From Micromonospora alfalfae (GTDB taxonomy: Bacteria; Actinomycetota; Actinomycetes; Mycobacteriales; Micromonosporaceae): a DNA stretch of 64,000 nt. Made by a program: the position numbers and the translations under genes. The stretch lies in NCBI RefSeq assembly GCF_022230925.1, contig NZ_JAKKFH010000004.1, positions 124,001-188,000 of the forward strand, read 5' to 3'. This document shows, in pieces, positions 16,880 to 24,579 of the stretch (positions are counted from its first letter, which is position 1; every line of letters starts with the position of its first letter). The notes below the pieces were generated by a model. That model made no database searches and had not been told where the DNA came from. It worked only from the letters and a program-made list of their open reading frames with translations.

Positions 16880-17617
16880 CTAGTCGACCAGTCGGACCCG
16901 GACCCGGCGGTTGGCGCGGCCCTTGCTCTCCACCTTGACCACCTGGACCTTGCCGATCTGGGCGGTGGAGGCGACGTGGGTGCCACCGTCGGCCTGCACG
17001 TCCAGCCCGACGATGTCGACGATCCGGACCTCCTGCTCATCCGGCGGGATGAGGTTGGACTGGGTACGGATGATGTCCGGCAGGGCCAGCGCCTCGGTGC
17101 GCGGCAGCACCCGGGTGGCGACCGATCGGTCGGCGGCCACCTCGGCGTTCACCAGCTCCTCGATGCGGCTCTTGAAGTCCGGGGGCACCTCGGGGAGGTT
17201 GAAGTCCATCCGGGCCTCGCCCGGTTCCATCGAGTTTCCGGTCACCAACGCGCCGAAGTCGCGGAACACCACACCGCAGAGCACGTGCAGCCCGGAGTGC
17301 GTACGCATCAGCCGGGTGCGGCGCTCGTCCTCCAACGCACCGACGACAGCGGTGCCGACCGGCGGCAGCGGGTCACCCTCGGCGGGAATCAGGTAGGGGT
17401 CGTCGCCCTTGCGGGTGCCGACGATCCGGGTCTGCACGCCCTGCCAGAGCAGCACGCCGTGGTCGGGTGGTTGACCACCGCCGCCCGGGTAGAACGCCGA
17501 ACGGTCGAGCACGATGCCCTGCTCCGCATCGGAGTGCAGGACCGTGCAGGTCCATTCGCGCAGTGTCGGGTCGGCAAGATCCAGCCGGTGCGTCCGGCCG
17601 TGCTGTGTGACGCCCAT
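16880..17617 (-). CDS. AlaX-type alanyl-tRNA editing protein
   Basis: A 245-aa stand-alone editing domain that hydrolyses mischarged Ser- or Gly-tRNA(Ala). It has the N-terminal FYPGGGGQPPDHG motif (about residues 42-54), the zinc HxxxH as HSGLH, and the second half-site ADGGTHVAST near the C-terminus. In classical AlaX/AlaRS sites this reads CGGTH; here Asp replaces Cys. The ATG at 17617 gives a normal length. It lies 11 nt after the alpha/beta-hydrolase gene in a minus-strand run. Function is well supported; altered metal binding is inference. Confidence 0.85.
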   Translation of the reverse strand: MGVTQHGRTHRLDLADPTLREWTCTVLHSDAEQGIVLDRSAFYPGGGGQPPDHGVLLWQGVQTRIVGTRKGDDPYLIPAEGDPLPPVGTAVVGALEDERRTRLMRTHSGLHVLCGVVFRDFGALVTGNSMEPGEARMDFNLPEVPPDFKSRIEELVNAEVAADRSVATRVLPRTEALALPDIIRTQSNLIPPDEQEVRIVDIVGLDVQADGGTHVASTAQIGKVQVVKVESKGRANRRVRVRLVD

Positions 17618-17628
17618 GACAGGGCAGG

Positions 17629-18516
17629 TTACTCGTTCAGGAAGCCGGAGATGCGATCCCGCAGATCGGCGCGTTCCGACCAGAGCACGCCGGGCCGGTC
17701 GTACACGTGCAGGGTGGCCTGCGGCAGCGCGACGGCGAGCCGCTCGGCGACGTCGACCGGGTGCAGGTCGTCGCCCGCGCAACCGATCACCAGCGCCGGC
17801 GCGGTGACCGCCGTCAGGTCACCGATCTGGCGCAGCGGAGTCTGGTCGGTGAACGTGGCCAGACCGTCGGCCAGACCGTCGCGGAGCAGCTGGTCTAGCC
17901 GTTGTCGTAGGTAGGCCCAGCCGGCCGGGGTGTTGCGCACCGCCGGGGGCAACTCCAGCGTGACGATGTCGGCGACCGCCGAGGCGTCCCCGCTCTCCAC
18001 CGCCTCCAGCAGGTCGGTGATGCGCTCCCGGGCGAGCGGCCCGCGTGGCTCGTCGAGGACCGCCGGCAGGAAGAAGACCAGCTTGTCGAAACGCTCCGGG
18101 CTCTCCACGAGGAGCCGGCAGAGGGCACCCGCGCCGAGGCTCGCGCCGAACGCCCGGCTGGCGCCGCCGAGGTCGGCGATCGCCCGTAGATCCCGGGCCA
18201 GGTCCAGGTAGTCCCACGGCCCGTCCGGGGCTTCGGAACGGCCGTGCCCGCGGAACTGGAAGAACACCTTGCGGCCGTTCACCCCACTGCCGAAGGGGCG
18301 GGTGGTGGCGATGCCGTTGCCCAGCCCGTGCGCGAACACGGTAGCCGGATCACCGGTGCCGGTGACCAGCCGCTCCAGCCGGACGCCGTGCGGGGTGGTG
18401 ACCAGCTCGGTCTCCGGCTCCGGCAGCGCCGGCCGGCCGGTACGCGGACCACCCGGCCCGGGCCCCCAGGTGCGGGGCCCGCTGTCGGGTGGGGGTGGCC
18501 AGCGAAAACCTCTCAC
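17629..18516 (-). CDS. Alpha/beta hydrolase
   Basis: A 295-aa alpha/beta-hydrolase fold protein with a Pro/Gly-rich N-terminal tail. Oxyanion segment VFAHGLGNG (about 60-68), nucleophile elbow FGASLGAG (Ser at about 124) and a later acidic strand (VIGCAGDDLHP) are seen. The C-terminal position usually occupied by the catalytic His has no clear GH motif, so the His is uncertain. The GTG start overlaps the DUF2516 stop (GTGA), showing coupling. In mycobacteria the hbhA and DUF2516 genes are also neighbours; this hydrolase is a local addition. Confidence 0.75.
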   Translation of the reverse strand: MRGFRWPPPPDSGPRTWGPGPGGPRTGRPALPEPETELVTTPHGVRLERLVTGTGDPATVFAHGLGNGIATTRPFGSGVNGRKVFFQFRGHGRSEAPDGPWDYLDLARDLRAIADLGGASRAFGASLGAGALCRLLVESPERFDKLVFFLPAVLDEPRGPLARERITDLLEAVESGDASAVADIVTLELPPAVRNTPAGWAYLRQRLDQLLRDGLADGLATFTDQTPLRQIGDLTAVTAPALVIGCAGDDLHPVDVAERLAVALPQATLHVYDRPGVLWSERADLRDRISGFLNE

Positions 18517-18827
18517 CAGAACCCTTTGCCGTCACTCAGGTCGCGCAGACCGACCCGGACGTCGAGCAGGTAGATCAGACCGGCGGCGATGCCGACGAGT
18601 CCGAAGAGGCTGATCGGACCGAACCCGAGCAGGGTGAGCGCGAGGCAGACCGCCAGGATGGCGATCCAGCCGCCCTTGGGGAGCGTGCCGATGGCGGGGA
18701 AGGCGTCGGAGCGCTGCGTGACGGCGTGCACCAGGGCGACGCCCTGAACGATCAGCGCGAAGACGAGCAGGATCAGCTCGATCACGTCACGGACGGCAAA
18801 GGCGAAGATCGGCGCGGCGTTGGCCAT
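18513..18827 (-). CDS. DUF2516 small membrane protein
   Basis: A 104-aa protein with three hydrophobic segments (residues about 14-36, 52-70 and 72-88) and a charged C-terminus (VRVGLRDLSDGKGFW), matching actinobacterial DUF2516. A TAAACT -10-like box ends 7 nt before the ATG, so it may have its own leaderless promoter after the hairpin at 18847-18885. The order XRE regulator, HBHA-like gene, DUF2516 repeats that of Rv0474-Rv0476 in Mycobacterium tuberculosis. Function is unknown. Confidence 0.8.
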   Translation of the reverse strand: MANAAPIFAFAVRDVIELILLVFALIVQGVALVHAVTQRSDAFPAIGTLPKGGWIAILAVCLALTLLGFGPISLFGLVGIAAGLIYLLDVRVGLRDLSDGKGFW

Positions 18828-18846
18828 GTCGGCCAGTTTATGTCCA

Positions 18847-18885
18847 CGACCCCGGCTACGTCCGACAAGGACGCCGCCGGGGTCG
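18847..18885 (-). terminator. Hairpin between the HBHA-like and DUF2516 genes
   Basis: CGACCCCGGC (18847-18856) pairs perfectly with GCCGGGGTCG (18876-18885) around a 19-nt loop. It starts 14 nt after the HBHA-like stop on the minus strand. It probably ends the XRE-HBHA transcript or attenuates readthrough into DUF2516. Confidence 0.55.
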
Positions 18886-18898
18886 TCGACCCGACGAG

Positions 18899-19531
18899 CT
18901 ACTCGGCTGCCGGACGGGTCCGCTTGGTGGCCCGGGGGAGCTTCGCCGACGGGGTCTCGGCCGGCTTGGCGGCCTTCGACGCGCGGGCGACCTTCTTGAC
19001 CGCGGCCGGCTTGGCCTCGGCGATCTCGGCCACGTCGGCCGGCGTCGGCGCCGCGACCGGGGCCGCAGCGGTGGGGGCGGCGGCGGTGGGGGCGGCCGGC
19101 GTCACGGACTCGGTGGCCTCGATGTCGGCGTTGACCGTGTCGGCGGCCTCCAGCACGCCGGCACCGACGACCCGCTCGCCCCGGGCGACCAGCGCGCCGT
19201 ACGCGGCGAACGCGCGCTCCTGGGCGACCTGGGCGCCCGCGACCACCAGGGCGGCGTTGCGGGTCGCGGCGGCGCGCAGCTTGTCGATGTCGGCCACCTC
19301 ACGCAGCTTCGCCAGGTCGGCGGTCTCGTTGGCGGTGCGCAGCGTCTCGGTGGCCTTCTGCTTCAGCTCGAAGCCGGTCAGCACGGCCCGGCCACCCAGG
19401 TCGGCGACGACCCGGGTGCTGAGGACACCGACCACGGCCGGCAGCTTGCGCAGCTGCTCGATGGCCAGCTCACCGGCACCGGCTGCGGCGTAGATCGGGG
19501 CGGGGATGCGGTTGGTCTTCGGCTCGCTCAT
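18899..19531 (-). CDS. Heparin-binding hemagglutinin (HBHA)-like protein
   Basis: A 210-aa protein. The N-terminal about 125 residues are a helical, coiled-coil-prone domain (VVADLGGRAVLTGFELKQKATETL). The C-terminal tail is a low-complexity Ala/Pro/Lys region with PTAAAPTAAAP repeats and Lys-Ala blocks (AAVKKVARASKAAK, RATKRTR). Mycobacterial HBHA has the same layout: a coiled coil followed by a Lys/Ala/Pro tail that binds sulfated glycans. The flanking XRE and DUF2516 genes match the hbhA locus. The tail here is less lysine-rich, so adhesin function is not assured. Its ATG overlaps the XRE stop. Confidence 0.72.
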   Translation of the reverse strand: MSEPKTNRIPAPIYAAAGAGELAIEQLRKLPAVVGVLSTRVVADLGGRAVLTGFELKQKATETLRTANETADLAKLREVADIDKLRAAATRNAALVVAGAQVAQERAFAAYGALVARGERVVGAGVLEAADTVNADIEATESVTPAAPTAAAPTAAAPVAAPTPADVAEIAEAKPAAVKKVARASKAAKPAETPSAKLPRATKRTRPAAE

Positions 19532-20139
19532 GACGTCTCCTCTTCGGCCGCCTCGGCGGCCTTCTTCTTCTGGGGGATGCTGGTGCTGCCCGGGGCGGGG
19601 GCGGTGCCCGCCTCGGTGACGGCGACCGACTCGAGCACGGCCTCGGTCGGGGTGCCGCCGACGGTGGTGGGGCCGGTCGCTGCCACATTTGCCAGGTCCG
19701 CAGCCTGGCTGGCGGGCTGACTGGCGGCCAGGTCCGCAGTCTGGCTGGCGGGCTGGTCGGCCTGCGCCGCCTCGGCTCCGGCCTGGGCCTCGGCCAGCCG
19801 GGTGTTCTCCCGGCGGAACGTCTCGTAGATCTGACTGAGCGACTGCTTCTGCGCCATCGTCAGGTCGGCGTCCACGGCGATGGCGGCGAGCACCCCGTGG
19901 CCTTCCTTGTCATCGAGCAGACCGGCGCGCAGGTACATCGCCGGCGTGGAGACCCGCAGCGCGCTCGCCAGTTGCTGGAGCACCTCGGCGCTGGGCTTGC
20001 GCAGGCCGCGCTCGATCTGGCTGAGGTACGGGTTGCTGACCCCCGCCTGCTCGGCGAGCTGCCGAAGCGAGATCTTGGCGTTACGCCGCAGATCGCGGAT
20101 GAACCCGCCGACGTCGGGAAGGTCCTTGGGTGTGGCCAT
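19528..20139 (-). CDS. XRE-family regulator of the HBHA-like locus
   Basis: This 203-aa regulator has an N-terminal HTH_3 domain (residues about 8-65: LRQLAEQAGVSNPYLSQIERGLRKPSAEVLQQLASAL), then a helical middle and a low-complexity C-terminus with ADLAASQPASQAADLA-like repeats. The start at 20139 is chosen over 20175 because a TAGCGT -10 box ends 7 nt before it and homologues begin at this Met. Rv0474 occupies the same place next to hbhA. Repeated GCTAAC half-sites upstream (20149-20198) suggest autoregulation. Confidence 0.85.
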   Translation of the reverse strand: MATPKDLPDVGGFIRDLRRNAKISLRQLAEQAGVSNPYLSQIERGLRKPSAEVLQQLASALRVSTPAMYLRAGLLDDKEGHGVLAAIAVDADLTMAQKQSLSQIYETFRRENTRLAEAQAGAEAAQADQPASQTADLAASQPASQAADLANVAATGPTTVGGTPTEAVLESVAVTEAGTAPAPGSTSIPQKKKAAEAAEEETS

Positions 20140-20148
20140 GGCAGCGAC

Positions 20149-20198
20149 GCTAACCGCCAGCGCTAGCTCTTGCAAGCAAAACGCTAACCATAGTTAGC
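20149..20198. promoter_or_regulatory. GCTAAC box cluster between the XRE and hydrolase genes
   Basis: GCTAAC occurs at 20149-20154 and 20183-20188, and its complement GTTAGC at 20193-20198. The last two form the inverted repeat GCTAACCATAGTTAGC. The first box overlaps the TAGCGT -10 of the XRE gene. This is a plausible XRE operator region serving two divergent promoters. Confidence 0.5.
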
Positions 20199-20251
20199 AA
20201 GGTCTCAGGATCCCGTTTGCGTGCCGCCCGGCCGCTCCGTACGGTCCGTCC

Positions 20252-21049
20252 GTGCACAAGATCACAGTCAATGGAGCAAGCATCGCGTACGACGAGGCCG
20301 GCACCGGTTCGCCAGTCGTCCTGCTGCACGCCGGAATCGCCGACCGGCGGATGTGGCGCGGGCAGGTGGCAGCGCTCGCCGCCCGACACCGGGTGATCGT
20401 CCCGGACCTGCGCGGCTACGGCGACTCGGAGCTCCCGCCGACCCCGTTCACGCACCACGACGACGTGGCCGGGCTGCTGGACGCGCTCGACCTGCCCCGG
20501 GCCGCCCTGGTCGGCTGCTCCTTCGGCGGGGCGGTCGCCATCGACACCGCGCTGGCCCACCCCGACCGGGTGAGCGCGCTCGCGCTGTTCGACACGGCGG
20601 TCTCCGGCAACGAGTGGTCCGACGAGGCGAACGACCTCTGGGACGACCTGGTCGGCGAGGTCGACCCGGACGACTTCGTCGCCGGCGCGGCCGGTGAGGT
20701 GCGGTTCTGGGTGGTCGGCCCGCGACGCCAGCCGGAGGACGTCGACACCGAGCTGATCGCGTTCGCGCAGGAGATGGACCAGCGTGCCCTCGCCGCAGAG
20801 CTGGCGCTCGGCGCGGTCGAGGTGGGAGAGCTGACGCCACCGGCGATCGGTCGCCTCGGTGAGCTGAAGATCCCCGTCCTGGTCACCGCCGGCGCCGCGG
20901 ACGTGCCGGACATCAGTCGGCTCGCCGACCGGATCGCCGCCGAGGTCCCCGGCGCGGTACGACTGCCGGACGTGCCGGACGCCGCGCACCTACTGCCGCT
21001 GGAGCGTCCGGAGCCGGTCAACGCCGCGCTGCTCGACTTCCTGGGCTAG
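20252..21049 (+). CDS. Alpha/beta hydrolase (3-oxoadipate enol-lactonase-like)
   Basis: A 265-aa hydrolase starting at GTG. Conserved features: VVLLHAGIADRRMWRGQ (oxyanion hole), nucleophile elbow GCSFGG (Ser at about residue 90), acid strand VLVTAGAADVPD and catalytic His in DAAHLLPLERP. The family includes enol-lactonases and esterases; the context does not fix a substrate. It is divergent from the XRE gene across the GCTAAC boxes and convergent with the asparaginase gene. Confidence 0.82.
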   Translation: MHKITVNGASIAYDEAGTGSPVVLLHAGIADRRMWRGQVAALAARHRVIVPDLRGYGDSELPPTPFTHHDDVAGLLDALDLPRAALVGCSFGGAVAIDTALAHPDRVSALALFDTAVSGNEWSDEANDLWDDLVGEVDPDDFVAGAAGEVRFWVVGPRRQPEDVDTELIAFAQEMDQRALAAELALGAVEVGELTPPAIGRLGELKIPVLVTAGAADVPDISRLADRIAAEVPGAVRLPDVPDAAHLLPLERPEPVNAALLDFLG

Positions 21050-21067
21050 CCACCACCGCCGCTGGTC

Positions 21068-22027
21068 TCACCAGAGCGGGCGAACCGCCCCGACCGGGAC
21101 CCCGCCACCGAAGAGCGGCGCCTCGGCGTACTCGGTCAACACCGGAGCGTCCACGCCGAGCCGGCGCAGCGCGGAGACCAGCACCGGCATCCGGGCCCGG
21201 TCGGCGCCGTCGTCGATCTTCAGTGCGACGGCGCCGACGCCCGGCAGCGCCACGGCGATCACACCCTCGGCACCGACCTTGGCCAGCAGTCCCGGGACAC
21301 CGCGCATCAGACGGGTGTCGTCGGCCTGGGTGCCACCCACGATCTCCGGGTGCGCCCGCATCGCGTCGGCCACCGTGCGCGGCACCGAGCCGGGCTCGGC
21401 GTCGACCAGCCGCAGGTACGCCCCGGCCAGACCGGCCAGCGACACCGCGAGGACCGGGGCGCCGCAACCGTCGACCCCCACCGCCGCCGCCTGCTCGCCG
21501 GTGAACTCCTCGATGGCGGCCCGCAGCCGCTGCTGAAGCGGGTGCTCCGGCCGCCAGTAGCCCTCCCGGGACCAACCGGCGGCCTCACAGGTCAACAGCA
21601 TCCCGCTGTGCTTACCGGAGCAGTTCATCTGCACCCGGCTCGGGCCGCCACCGGCCCGAAGCACCGCCTCCCGGGCCGCGGCCCCCACCGGCAAATCGGG
21701 CGGGCAGTGCAGCGCCGACGCGTCCAACCCGGCGCGCTCCAACAGCGCACCGACCCGGGCCAGGTGGAATTCCTCGCCGGCGTGGCTCGCCGAGACCAGC
21801 GCCACGTCGGCCGGGTCGGTAAGGGCCAGGCCGGCCCGGAGCATCCCGATCGCCTGCATCGGCTTGCTGGCCGACCTGGGGAAGATCGGCGAGGTCACGT
21901 CGCCGGCGGACGCCACAGCGACACCGGCGGCGTCCAGCACCACCACCGAGCCGCGGTGCGCACCCTCCACGAACCCGGACCGGACCACCTCGGCGAGCGG
22001 CGCGCCGCCCTCGTACGTCTTCGTCAC
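21068..22027 (-). CDS. L-asparaginase of the Asparaginase_II (Rhizobium-type) family
   Basis: A 319-aa enzyme of the family typified by Rhizobium etli thermolabile asparaginase, distinct from E. coli AnsA/AnsB. Signature segments are FPRSASKPMQAIGML (residues about 49-63), SASHAGEEFH, NCSGKHSGML (about 134-143), DGCGAP and MRAHPEIVGG. The reaction is asparagine to aspartate and ammonia. A TACCGT -10 box ends 7 nt before the GTG start, pointing to a leaderless transcript. The next gene downstream is on the opposite strand. Confidence 0.88.
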   Translation of the reverse strand: MTKTYEGGAPLAEVVRSGFVEGAHRGSVVVLDAAGVAVASAGDVTSPIFPRSASKPMQAIGMLRAGLALTDPADVALVSASHAGEEFHLARVGALLERAGLDASALHCPPDLPVGAAAREAVLRAGGGPSRVQMNCSGKHSGMLLTCEAAGWSREGYWRPEHPLQQRLRAAIEEFTGEQAAAVGVDGCGAPVLAVSLAGLAGAYLRLVDAEPGSVPRTVADAMRAHPEIVGGTQADDTRLMRGVPGLLAKVGAEGVIAVALPGVGAVALKIDDGADRARMPVLVSALRRLGVDAPVLTEYAEAPLFGGGVPVGAVRPLW

Positions 22028-22121
22028 GCGCTGGACGGTACCGACGGTCCGGGGGTGCCCGGCAGCGGGGTGACCAGGAGGTCCACCGCCCGGGTGACAG
22101 GGGCGCGGGACAGACCCGGCC

Positions 22122-22949
22122 TTACAGCCCGAGCAGTTCGCGGGCCTCGGTGGTGGTCAGCGGCGGGCGCTGAGCGAGCTGGGCGAAACCCACAGCGCGG
22201 GCGACCAACTGCATGTTGGACTCCACCGGGCGTCCCTTCGCGTACGTCACGGTGTCCTCCATGCCGACCCGCAGGTGCCCGCCGGTCGACAGCGAGGCCA
22301 GCAGCACCGCGATGGTGCTCCGGCCGACGCCGGTGGCCGAGAAGGTGGTGCCCTCGGGCAGGTCGCGCAGCATCCGGTGGGCCGCGACAAGGGTCTCGGT
22401 GGTGCCCGGCATCCCGCCCGGCACACCCATCACGAAGTCGACGTGCACGTGCCCGCCGGCCGGCAGCCCGTACTTACCGAGCAACCGCTGCAACGCGGAC
22501 AGGTGACCGAGGTCGAAGATCTCGTACTCCGGCACGATTCCGCGTTCCTGCATCCGGGTGTGCAGGTCGACGATGAACTCCCAACGGTTGAGGAAGACAT
22601 CGTCGCCGAAGTTGACGGTGCCCATGGTGCAGGAGGCCATGTCCGGACGGGCGTCGAGCACGGCGAGCCGGGCCGCCTCCGGGTCGGTCACCGCGCCACC
22701 GGAGGAGAGCTGCACGATCAGGTCGGTGCTCTCCCGCAGCGCCGCCACGGTGTCGGCCAGCCGCACCGGGTCGAGCGTCGGCCGGGCCTCGTCGTCGCGG
22801 ATGTGGACGTGGATCACGGCGGCGCCGAGCGCCTCGCACTCCTTGGCGGTGAGCAGCAACTCGTCGAGGGTCACCGGCAGCGCCGGCACCTCCGCCTTGG
22901 CCGACTCAGCGCCGGTCGGGGCCACCGTGATCAACGTCCCTGTCGTCAT
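22122..22949 (-). CDS. BKACE (beta-keto acid cleavage enzyme, DUF849)
   Basis: This 275-aa TIM-barrel enzyme condenses a beta-keto acid with acetyl-CoA and splits it, as in 3-keto-5-aminohexanoate cleavage in lysine fermentation. Zinc ligands H47 and H49 are in VIHVHIRD; substrate-loop residues SSGG (about 97-100) and the terminal RVGMEDT motif are intact. BKACE members act on many different keto acids, and no companion lysine-fermentation genes are present, so the substrate is unknown. A TAGGAT -10 box ends 7 nt before the ATG. Confidence 0.88.
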   Translation of the reverse strand: MTTGTLITVAPTGAESAKAEVPALPVTLDELLLTAKECEALGAAVIHVHIRDDEARPTLDPVRLADTVAALRESTDLIVQLSSGGAVTDPEAARLAVLDARPDMASCTMGTVNFGDDVFLNRWEFIVDLHTRMQERGIVPEYEIFDLGHLSALQRLLGKYGLPAGGHVHVDFVMGVPGGMPGTTETLVAAHRMLRDLPEGTTFSATGVGRSTIAVLLASLSTGGHLRVGMEDTVTYAKGRPVESNMQLVARAVGFAQLAQRPPLTTTEARELLGL

Positions 22950-22972
22950 GCCGGCGATCCTAGACGGCCCGC

Positions 22973-24085
22973 TCAGGACGGGTCGATCGCCGCCGCGGTC
23001 TCACCGATCAGCAACGCGGCGTCGTCCGGGACGTTCCGCTTCAGCACGGCGAGAGCGACCTGGCCCAGCTCGTGGTGCAGCACGGCGGTGCCGACGAAGC
23101 CGACCGCCCGGCCGTCGAGCGTCACCGGCGTACCGGCCACCGGCGGCTGATCGGTGGTCACCCCGTCCAGATGCAGCAGTACGAGGCGACGCGGCGGTCG
23201 GCCCATGTTGTGCACCCGCGCCACCGTCTCCTGCCCCCGGTAGCAACCCTTGTCCAGGTGCACCGCCGGGGCGATCAGGTCGACCTCGGCCGGAATGGTC
23301 CGGTGGTCGGTGTCCACCCCGACCCGGGGCTGCCGGGCGGCCACCCGGATCGCCTCGTACGCCCACAGCCCGGCGACCGGCACCCCGGCGCCGCGCAGCT
23401 CCGCCACCACCTGGTCCATCGCCGACCGGGGCACCAGCAGGTCCACCCCGAGCGGGCCACGTCGGGCCCAGCCGCCGATCGGCAGCGGCCGTACGTCGTA
23501 CCGGGCGCTCGCCCGCGGTGGCACGGCACCGTGCGGGAACTTCGGACCCGGCACGGCGACCACGTCCGGTGCGGCGAGCCCGGTCACGCCGAGCGTGCCG
23601 AGCGCCTCCATGGCCTCCGGCCCGACCAGCGACAACAGCGCGCGCTCGGCCGTCGCGTCGCGTGGTTCGACCTTGCTGAAGAACCGCATCTTCTCCAGGT
23701 AGGTCAGCAGGCCCTGGGTCGCGCCGGGCTCGGTGTCGAGCCAGGCGGTCTCGCCGTCCTCGGCGACCATGGCGTGCTGCTCGACGTGGCCGTGCGGCGA
23801 CAGCACCAGCAACTCGGTGCCCTCACCGGCGGCCAGCGCGTTCAGGTGCTGCGAGGTGACAGTGTGCAGCCAACTGGCCCGCTCTTCCCCGGGCACCGCG
23901 ATGATCCCTCGGTGCGACCGGTCGACCAGACCCACAGCGGTGTCGAGGGTGCGCTGCTCGCGCAGCGGGTCGCCGTAGTGCGCGGCCACCCCTCGCACCC
24001 CGGCCGCGACGTGCGCCGGATCCGGCTGGTCACGGCTGGCCTCGTCGATGCTCTCGACGGCCACCGCGCCCGCGATGTCGATCAT
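22973..24085 (-). CDS. ygfZ: YgfZ/GcvT-like folate-binding protein
   Basis: A 370-aa protein related to the T protein of glycine cleavage but acting in iron-sulfur cluster maintenance. The diagnostic motif KGCYRGQE, with its redox-relevant Cys, is present in the C-terminal third (DKGCYRGQETVARVHNMG). The N-terminal part has the folate-binding GcvT fold (GIIAVPGEERASWLHTVTSQ). The ATG at 24085 overlaps the stop of the Fur-family gene (ATGA), so the two are coupled, linking Fe-S repair with metal-dependent regulation. Confidence 0.9.
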   Translation of the reverse strand: MIDIAGAVAVESIDEASRDQPDPAHVAAGVRGVAAHYGDPLREQRTLDTAVGLVDRSHRGIIAVPGEERASWLHTVTSQHLNALAAGEGTELLVLSPHGHVEQHAMVAEDGETAWLDTEPGATQGLLTYLEKMRFFSKVEPRDATAERALLSLVGPEAMEALGTLGVTGLAAPDVVAVPGPKFPHGAVPPRASARYDVRPLPIGGWARRGPLGVDLLVPRSAMDQVVAELRGAGVPVAGLWAYEAIRVAARQPRVGVDTDHRTIPAEVDLIAPAVHLDKGCYRGQETVARVHNMGRPPRRLVLLHLDGVTTDQPPVAGTPVTLDGRAVGFVGTAVLHHELGQVALAVLKRNVPDDAALLIGETAAAIDPS

Positions 24086-24510
24086 TTTTCGTCCCCGTTC
24101 TCGCAGCGTACGCAGACGCCGAAGAGTGACACGTGCCCGATGTCCACCCGGAACCCGCGCTGCGCGGCCAACTGGTCGGCGAGGGGGCGGAGCAGCTCCG
24201 GATCGATCTCGTCGATCGCGCCACACTCCCGGCAGACCAGGTGGACGTGTTGGTGTTCACCGGCGGCGTGATAGGTCGGTGAGCCGTGCGACAGGTGCGT
24301 GTGGGTGACCAGACCGAGCCGTTCCAGCAGCTCAAGCGTGCGGTAGATGGTGGTGATGTTGACGCCGGCGGCGACCTCCCGGACCGCGGTGTGCACCTGC
24401 TCCGGGGTGGCGTGGCCCAGATCGAGCACCGCCTGGAGGACGAGCTGCCGCTGGGCCGTCAGCCGCAGCCCACGGGACCGCAGCATTTCCGCGAGGGAGG
24501 ATTCGGACAC
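24082..24510 (-). CDS. Fur-family metal-dependent repressor
   Basis: A 142-aa regulator. The winged helix (residues about 10-80) includes RLTAQRQLVLQAVLDLGHATPEQVH and TTIYRTLELLERLGLV. The metal region has EHQHVHLVCRECG and a second pair CVRCE, giving structural zinc cysteines C93/C96 and C133/C136. Sequence alone does not decide between Fur, Zur and PerR specificity. A TATGAT -10 box ends 6 nt before the GTG start, so it is probably leaderless. It is cotranscribed with ygfZ. Confidence 0.88.
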   Translation of the reverse strand: MSESSLAEMLRSRGLRLTAQRQLVLQAVLDLGHATPEQVHTAVREVAAGVNITTIYRTLELLERLGLVTHTHLSHGSPTYHAAGEHQHVHLVCRECGAIDEIDPELLRPLADQLAAQRGFRVDIGHVSLFGVCVRCENGDEK

Positions 24511-24579
24511 CGTCCGATCATAGTTCGGCCAGCAGGCTGTTCCCCGCCCGGCGATCGATCACCGCTACGCTCGACGGTC

